64,000 nt of DNA from Paenibacillus sabinae T27. Lineage in GTDB: Bacteria > Bacillota > Bacilli > Paenibacillales > Paenibacillaceae. Location of the stretch: NCBI RefSeq assembly GCF_000612505.1, contig NZ_CP004078.1, positions 1,228,001 through 1,292,000 on the forward strand, given 5' to 3'. A program made the position numbers and the translations under genes. The notes beneath the pieces are model-generated. The model was not told the DNA's origin. It saw nothing but the letters and a program-made list of their open reading frames with translations, and did not search any database. This document shows, one piece after another, positions 60,161 through 64,000 of the stretch (position 1 is the stretch's first letter; every line of letters starts with the position of its first letter).

Positions 60161-61075
60161 ATGATTTACACTGTGACGCTTAACCCTTCCATCGATTACA
60201 TCGTGGAGGTTGAAGACCTGAAGCTTGGCGACTTGAACCGGATGAAGCGGGATTTGAAGCTTCCCGGCGGCAAAGGGATCAACGTATCCCGCGTTCTGGA
60301 CCAGCTTGGGGTGGAGAATACGGCTCTGGGCTTCCTTGGGGGATTTACCGGCCGGTATATCGCCGACAAATTGCGTGAAGACTCTATCCAAAGCGATTTC
60401 GTATTCGTGGCGGATGACACCCGGATCAACATCAAGCTCAAACATGGGGACGAAACGGAGATTAACGGACTTGGGCCGGTCATTCGTGACGAGGAGGCAC
60501 AGCAGCTTCTGGATAAACTGTCCCATCTGCAGGAGAACGATATTGTTATTTTGTCGGGTAGCGCGCCTCCATCGCTCGGAGGAGATTTCTATCAAAAGCT
60601 TATCGAGGCCTGCGGACAGTCCGGTGCGGAGTTCGTCATTGATACTACCGGGAAGGCTTTGATGAACGCTCTGGTTCATAAACCGCTGGTGGTAAAGCCG
60701 AATCATCACGAGCTGGCAGAGCTGTACGGGGTTACAATTAACTCTATCGAAGAGATTGTCACTTACGGCCGCAAGCTTCTGGAAGAGGGCGCCAAGCATG
60801 TGCTGATTTCCATGGCGGGCGAGGGAGCTTTGCTTATTACTCAAAATGACGTATACCGCGCTACTGTACCGTCCGGGACGGTGAAGAATTCCGTAGGCGC
60901 GGGGGATTCGATGATAGCCGGATTTGTCGGCACGCTGTTTCTTACCGGAGACCCGATTGAGGCTTTCCGCGCGGGAGTCGCTTCGGGAAGCGCCACTGCA
61001 TTTTCCGATGACCTGGCAACAAAGGAGGAGATCGAGCGGCTGCGTCCGCAAGTTGAGATCGTCCCCCTTTCATAA
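60161..61075 (+). CDS. fruK: 1-phosphofructokinase
   Basis: A 304-residue PfkB-family kinase that converts fructose-1-phosphate to fructose-1,6-bisphosphate. PfkB signatures: PGGKGINVSRVLDQLG (about 36-51), LSGSAPP, KPNHHELAELYG and the anion-hole box NSVGAGDSMIAGF with the catalytic Asp. Starts 3 nt after fruR. Followed by fruA. Confidence 0.95.
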   Translation: MIYTVTLNPSIDYIVEVEDLKLGDLNRMKRDLKLPGGKGINVSRVLDQLGVENTALGFLGGFTGRYIADKLREDSIQSDFVFVADDTRINIKLKHGDETEINGLGPVIRDEEAQQLLDKLSHLQENDIVILSGSAPPSLGGDFYQKLIEACGQSGAEFVIDTTGKALMNALVHKPLVVKPNHHELAELYGVTINSIEEIVTYGRKLLEEGAKHVLISMAGEGALLITQNDVYRATVPSGTVKNSVGAGDSMIAGFVGTLFLTGDPIEAFRAGVASGSATAFSDDLATKEEIERLRPQVEIVPLS

Positions 61076-61143
61076 GCCGGATCGTCATAGGACAGGGCGT
61101 GTGACAAGCACATTTTAAAGAATTTACAGGGAGTTGAACTGAT

Positions 61144-63117
61144 ATGAGAATTACGGATCTGATGATTAAGCAAACTATGATCATGGACCTGAAAGCTACA
61201 ACCAAGGAAGCTGCAATCGATGAATTGATTGCCAGCCTTTCCGCAAACGGCCGGATTAACGATCCGGTCCTGTTTAAACAAATGATTCTGAAGCGTGAAG
61301 AAGAATCCAGCACGGGCATCGGCGGCGGGATTGCCATGCCTCACGCCAAGACCAAAGCCGTCAATGAAGCGACGGTTGTATTTGCAAAAAGCGCCGGCGG
61401 CGTGGAGTTTGAATCTTTGGACGAAGAACCGGCGTACCTGTTCTTCATGATCGCCGCTCCGGAAGGCGCTGCCAATACGCACCTGCGTACACTTGCCGCC
61501 CTTTCCCGGCTGCTGATCGATGCTGAATTCATCGACAAATTGAAGAATACCAAGACACCTGATGAAGTAACGGCGCTCTTCGACGCCAAACAGGAGGAAC
61601 AAGAAGCGGCCAAAAAGGCGGAAGAGGAAAAAGCCAAACGGGAAGAAGAAGCAAAAGCCGCGGAGCCAGCTGGAATGATCGTTGGCAATCCGAGCAACTT
61701 GGAAGCGTTTGTAGTCGCAGTTACCGCGTGTCCCACTGGTATTGCGCATACCTTCATGGCCGAAGACGCTCTTAAGAAGAAGGCAAAAGAACTGGGCATC
61801 AATATCCGGGTAGAAACCAACGGTTCCGAAGGCGCGAAGAATGTGCTCACTTCCGACGAAATCCGGCGGGCAAACGGCGTTATCGTCGCCGCCGACAAAC
61901 AGGTTGAAATGGCGCGCTTTGACGGCAAGCCGCTGCTGCAAAGACCGGTAAGCGACGGCATCCGCAAGCCGGAAGAGCTGATCCGCAAAGCGGCTGCAGG
62001 CGACGCCCCGATCTACCATAATCAAGGCAAGGCCGCTTCGGATGCGCCGTCCGCTGGCAAGACCAGCGTCGGCAGCAAAATTTATAAAGATTTGATGAAC
62101 GGTATCTCCCACATGCTGCCGTTTGTTGTCGGCGGCGGTATTCTGCTCGCCATCTCCTTCTTGTTCGAGCAAGTGGCAAGCGTGGATAATCCGATCGTCA
62201 AGCTTCTGCAAACCATCGGCGGCGGCGACGGAGCGTTCCACTTCCTTATTCCGATCCTGGCCGGCTTCATCGCAATGAGCATCGGCGACCGTCCGGCTCT
62301 GATGCCAGGTATGGTCGGCGGCTTTATGGCTGCTAGCTCCAATGCCGGTTTCCTTGGCGGTCTTGCCGCCGGTTTCCTGGCCGGTTATATCGTGATTGGC
62401 CTGCGCAAAGTGTTCTCTGGCCTGCCCAAGACGCTTGACGGCCTCAAGCCGATTCTGCTGTACCCGGTATTCGGTCTTCTTGTAACCGGCGCGATTATGT
62501 TCTATCTGTTCGATCCGGTGTTTAGCTGGATCAATGAAGGTCTCATCAGCGGTCTGAACAACCTTGGAACCGGCAACGCCGTTCTGCTTGGATTGATCCT
62601 CGGCGGAATGATGGCGATTGATATGGGCGGTCCTTTCAATAAAGCGGCTTATACATTTGCCATTGGCGTCTTCACTTCCAGCGGCAACACGAACGGTTTG
62701 ATGATGGCGGCTGTTATGGCCGGCGGTATGGTTCCTCCGCTTGCCATCGCACTGGCAACCACGCTGTTTAAGAATAAATTCACGGAAGACGAGCGTAAAT
62801 CCGGCTTAACGAACTATGTACTTGGCCTGTCCTTTATCACCGAAGGCGCGATCCCGTTCGCGGCCGCTGATCCAATGCGCGTTCTGACTTCCTGTATTCT
62901 GGGTTCGGCTATTGCCGGAGGATTGACTCAGTTCTGGCACATCAACATCCCGGCTCCGCACGGCGGTATCTTTGTAGCTGCGCTCGCGAACCACGCGCTG
63001 CTGTTCCTGTTGTCAGTTGCCATCGGCGCGGTTGTCTCTGCTCTCGTGTTCGGATTGTGGAAGAAGCCGATCGAAGCGAAGCAAGTGGAAGTAAGAGCAG
63101 AGCGCTCTATCGTATAA
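61144..63117 (+). CDS. fruA: PTS fructose transporter subunit IIABC
   Basis: A 657-residue permease that imports fructose as fructose-1-phosphate. EIIA: residues 1-150 with phospho-His H67 in GIAMPHAKT. A charged Glu/Lys/Ala linker follows (about 155-180). EIIB: VTACPTGIAHTFMAEDALKK with phospho-Cys C196. EIIC: about 315-650, ten hydrophobic segments, with PALMPGMVGGFMAASSNAGF and the FNKAAYTFAIGVFTSSGNTN loop. GGGAGTTGA precedes the ATG. It completes the fructose operon. Confidence 0.96.
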   Translation: MRITDLMIKQTMIMDLKATTKEAAIDELIASLSANGRINDPVLFKQMILKREEESSTGIGGGIAMPHAKTKAVNEATVVFAKSAGGVEFESLDEEPAYLFFMIAAPEGAANTHLRTLAALSRLLIDAEFIDKLKNTKTPDEVTALFDAKQEEQEAAKKAEEEKAKREEEAKAAEPAGMIVGNPSNLEAFVVAVTACPTGIAHTFMAEDALKKKAKELGINIRVETNGSEGAKNVLTSDEIRRANGVIVAADKQVEMARFDGKPLLQRPVSDGIRKPEELIRKAAAGDAPIYHNQGKAASDAPSAGKTSVGSKIYKDLMNGISHMLPFVVGGGILLAISFLFEQVASVDNPIVKLLQTIGGGDGAFHFLIPILAGFIAMSIGDRPALMPGMVGGFMAASSNAGFLGGLAAGFLAGYIVIGLRKVFSGLPKTLDGLKPILLYPVFGLLVTGAIMFYLFDPVFSWINEGLISGLNNLGTGNAVLLGLILGGMMAIDMGGPFNKAAYTFAIGVFTSSGNTNGLMMAAVMAGGMVPPLAIALATTLFKNKFTEDERKSGLTNYVLGLSFITEGAIPFAAADPMRVLTSCILGSAIAGGLTQFWHINIPAPHGGIFVAALANHALLFLLSVAIGAVVSALVFGLWKKPIEAKQVEVRAERSIV

Positions 63118-63155
63118 TTGAACATCAATATGAGGGCAGTCCCTCAAACTTAAGC

Positions 63156-63187
63156 AACGGCCTGGGAGATCCAGGCCGTTGTTTTTT
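63156..63187 (+). terminator. Intrinsic terminator of the fruRKA operon
   Basis: AACGGCCTGG (63156-63165) and CCAGGCCGTT (63171-63180) form a perfect stem, followed by GT6. Confidence 0.9.
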
Positions 63188-63364
63188 GGAAATATCAGAG
63201 AGTATAAGCTTCGCGCTTATCCTTAACCTGATATTTTTACGAGAAACGGATGCCTTCCTCTTCCAGAGGACGGCGTAGCCGTTTCTTCTTACGTATATAT
63301 TCGGGCTGCCTAAATTAACGCTTCCGACAGAGTCATTCGCGGGATTTGGAGCATACCCATTTCA

Positions 63365-63916
63365 CTATTGCTCTGCTTTCTTCCTGGCCCGGAATCTTCG
63401 GACCTTCATCAGATTACCGCAGGCTTTATCATCGCAGTAGCGCTTGGAACGGTTGCGCGTATCGTCATAGTAAACCCAGAGACAGTCGGGATTGTCGCAA
63501 ATGCGGAATCTCGACTCTTCCTTTTCCGCCAGCGCCGAGGCAAAAGAGGCGGCGATTTCCGCCATCACTTGCTCCCAGTCAGCCCGCATCGGCAGGAGCG
63601 TCATCGTCATTCGTCCCTCTTCGTCCAGTGCCGCTTGCCGCATTACGGGACCGGCCGCCATGTAGGGGTTCAAGCGCTCCGGCAGACCGTCAGGCGTACC
63701 GCCGTCCACAATTTCCCGGACCGTGTCAAAAAGACAGCCGCGAAGCTTCTTGAGCTCCTGCAATTGCGCGGAATCCGCCGGGATGGCAGGCAGTCCATGA
63801 GCGGTTAGCCAGGACTTAAGCCACTCCGGATCTTCCAGCCGGTCCAGTTCCTTGGATTTGTCCCCGGTTCTCCAATCCCGCCAGTAGCTGTTAATAAAAT
63901 CATCCCACAGCATCAT
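63365..63916 (-). CDS. CGNR zinc-finger (ABATE) regulator
   Basis: A 183-residue stress regulator. The N-terminal ABATE helical domain covers about 1-130. The C-terminal zinc finger is RFRICDNPDCLWVYYDDTRN, then RYCDDKACGNLMKVRRFRAR, with four Cys and the CGN hallmark. Such proteins are putative DNA-binding stress regulators. AAGGAAGG precedes the ATG. A CTAGTT-N5-AACTAG palindrome lies about 50 nt upstream, near the window edge. Confidence 0.88.
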   Translation of the reverse strand: MMLWDDFINSYWRDWRTGDKSKELDRLEDPEWLKSWLTAHGLPAIPADSAQLQELKKLRGCLFDTVREIVDGGTPDGLPERLNPYMAAGPVMRQAALDEEGRMTMTLLPMRADWEQVMAEIAASFASALAEKEESRFRICDNPDCLWVYYDDTRNRSKRYCDDKACGNLMKVRRFRARKKAEQ

Positions 63917-63966
63917 TGATCCTTCCTTTCCTACAGAAATATTGTAACAGTTAAAACTTAGTTTTG

Positions 63967-63983
63967 CTAGTTACTTGAACTAG
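63967..63983. promoter_or_regulatory. Palindrome upstream of the CGNR gene
   Basis: CTAGTT (63967-63972) and AACTAG (63978-63983) are exact complements around ACTTG. It may be an operator for the CGNR gene or its divergent neighbour outside the window. Confidence 0.45.
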
Positions 63984-64000
63984 GGTCCGGTATATGCTAC

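Noticed and set aside
60841..62241. 466-residue minus-strand open frame across fruK and fruA.
   Set aside because: Antisense shadow; PTS and PfkB active-site motifs are on the plus strand.
1..64000. CRISPR arrays, prophage, rRNA or tRNA genes.
   Set aside because: No regularly spaced identical repeats, phage structural genes, or rRNA/tRNA sequences were seen in reading.

Overview
The window is chromosomal DNA from a low-to-mid GC, spore-forming member of the Bacillales, most probably Paenibacillus or a close relative. The reasons are: CotF-type spore coat genes, the ydcC-alr-ndoAI-ndoA order known from Bacillus, a bacillithiol-linked YtxJ protein, an SLH-domain protein, strong Shine-Dalgarno sites with frequent TTG/GTG starts, and the gene families throughout. 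No rRNA, tRNA, CRISPR array, complete insertion sequence or prophage was seen.

Layout. 0-3 kb: two tandem GH32 fructan/sucrose hydrolases, the first cut by the window edge and with an unusual active-site box. 3-5 kb: a glutaredoxin/YtxJ pair, a GNAT acetyltransferase and a low-complexity coiled-coil protein. 5-9.7 kb: a GntR regulator divergent from a three-gene catabolic operon (diaminopropionate ammonia-lyase plus two M20 hydrolases), with two mirrored operator-like boxes between them. 9.7-14.2 kb: methyltransferase, L,D-transpeptidase, RDD protein, ATP-grasp-like protein and a Gfo/Idh/MocA dehydrogenase. 14.2-16.4 kb: an ABC-F ATPase preceded by a promoter, a roughly 340-nt highly folded leader and an intrinsic terminator. 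16.4-18.2 kb: a TetR/flavodoxin/FMN-binding operon with a perfect operator. 18.2-18.6 kb: tandem and dispersed repeats. 18.7-21 kb: histidine phosphatase, PH-domain protein and YjgB-type lipoprotein.

21-26.5 kb is a seven-gene electrophile/quinone-stress-like cluster under a MarR regulator (MhqR-like): pirin, DoxX, quinone-oxidoreductase-like enzyme, SDR, SGNH hydrolase and FMN reductase. Two operators of the TATCT-N8-AGA type lie before marR and doxX. 26.7-31.8 kb holds an orphan winged-helix protein, a YqhD-like alcohol dehydrogenase operon divergent from an AraC regulator, and an MFS pump. 31.9-34.8 kb is a decayed accessory stretch with gene tails, repeats and a TetR/SDR pair.

34.9-44 kb: a GT8 glycosyltransferase with an odd Pro-rich plus Arg/Lys-rich tail; a spore operon with two split CotF pairs around a zinc alcohol dehydrogenase; an SDR/LysR pair; a CDP-diglyceride synthase; a papain-like amidase; a DinB protein; and a B12-binding radical SAM protein. 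44-47.8 kb: dispersed repeats, an ECF sigma/anti-sigma pair, and a TetR/MFS pair with the operator inside the promoter spacer. 47.9-53.9 kb: the conserved housekeeping block ydcC-alr-ndoAI-ndoA, then a folded intergenic RNA-like segment, then tex. 54-59 kb: SLH protein, small membrane protein, RpiB/LacA-like isomerase, two possible spore-surface proteins and an ArsB-like permease. 59.3-63.1 kb: the fructose operon fruR-fruK-fruA with an upstream cre box. 63.4-63.9 kb: a CGNR zinc-finger regulator.

Functional links: fructan cleavage at the left edge yields fructose that the right-edge fruRKA operon could import and phosphorylate. Most accessory blocks are local regulator-plus-target cassettes with visible palindromic operators. 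The best candidates for undescribed biology are the ABC-F leader RNA, the RNA-like segment before tex, the CotF/alcohol dehydrogenase operon, the GT8 basic-tail fusion and the diaminopropionate/M20 operon. All functions are inferred from sequence reading without database searches.
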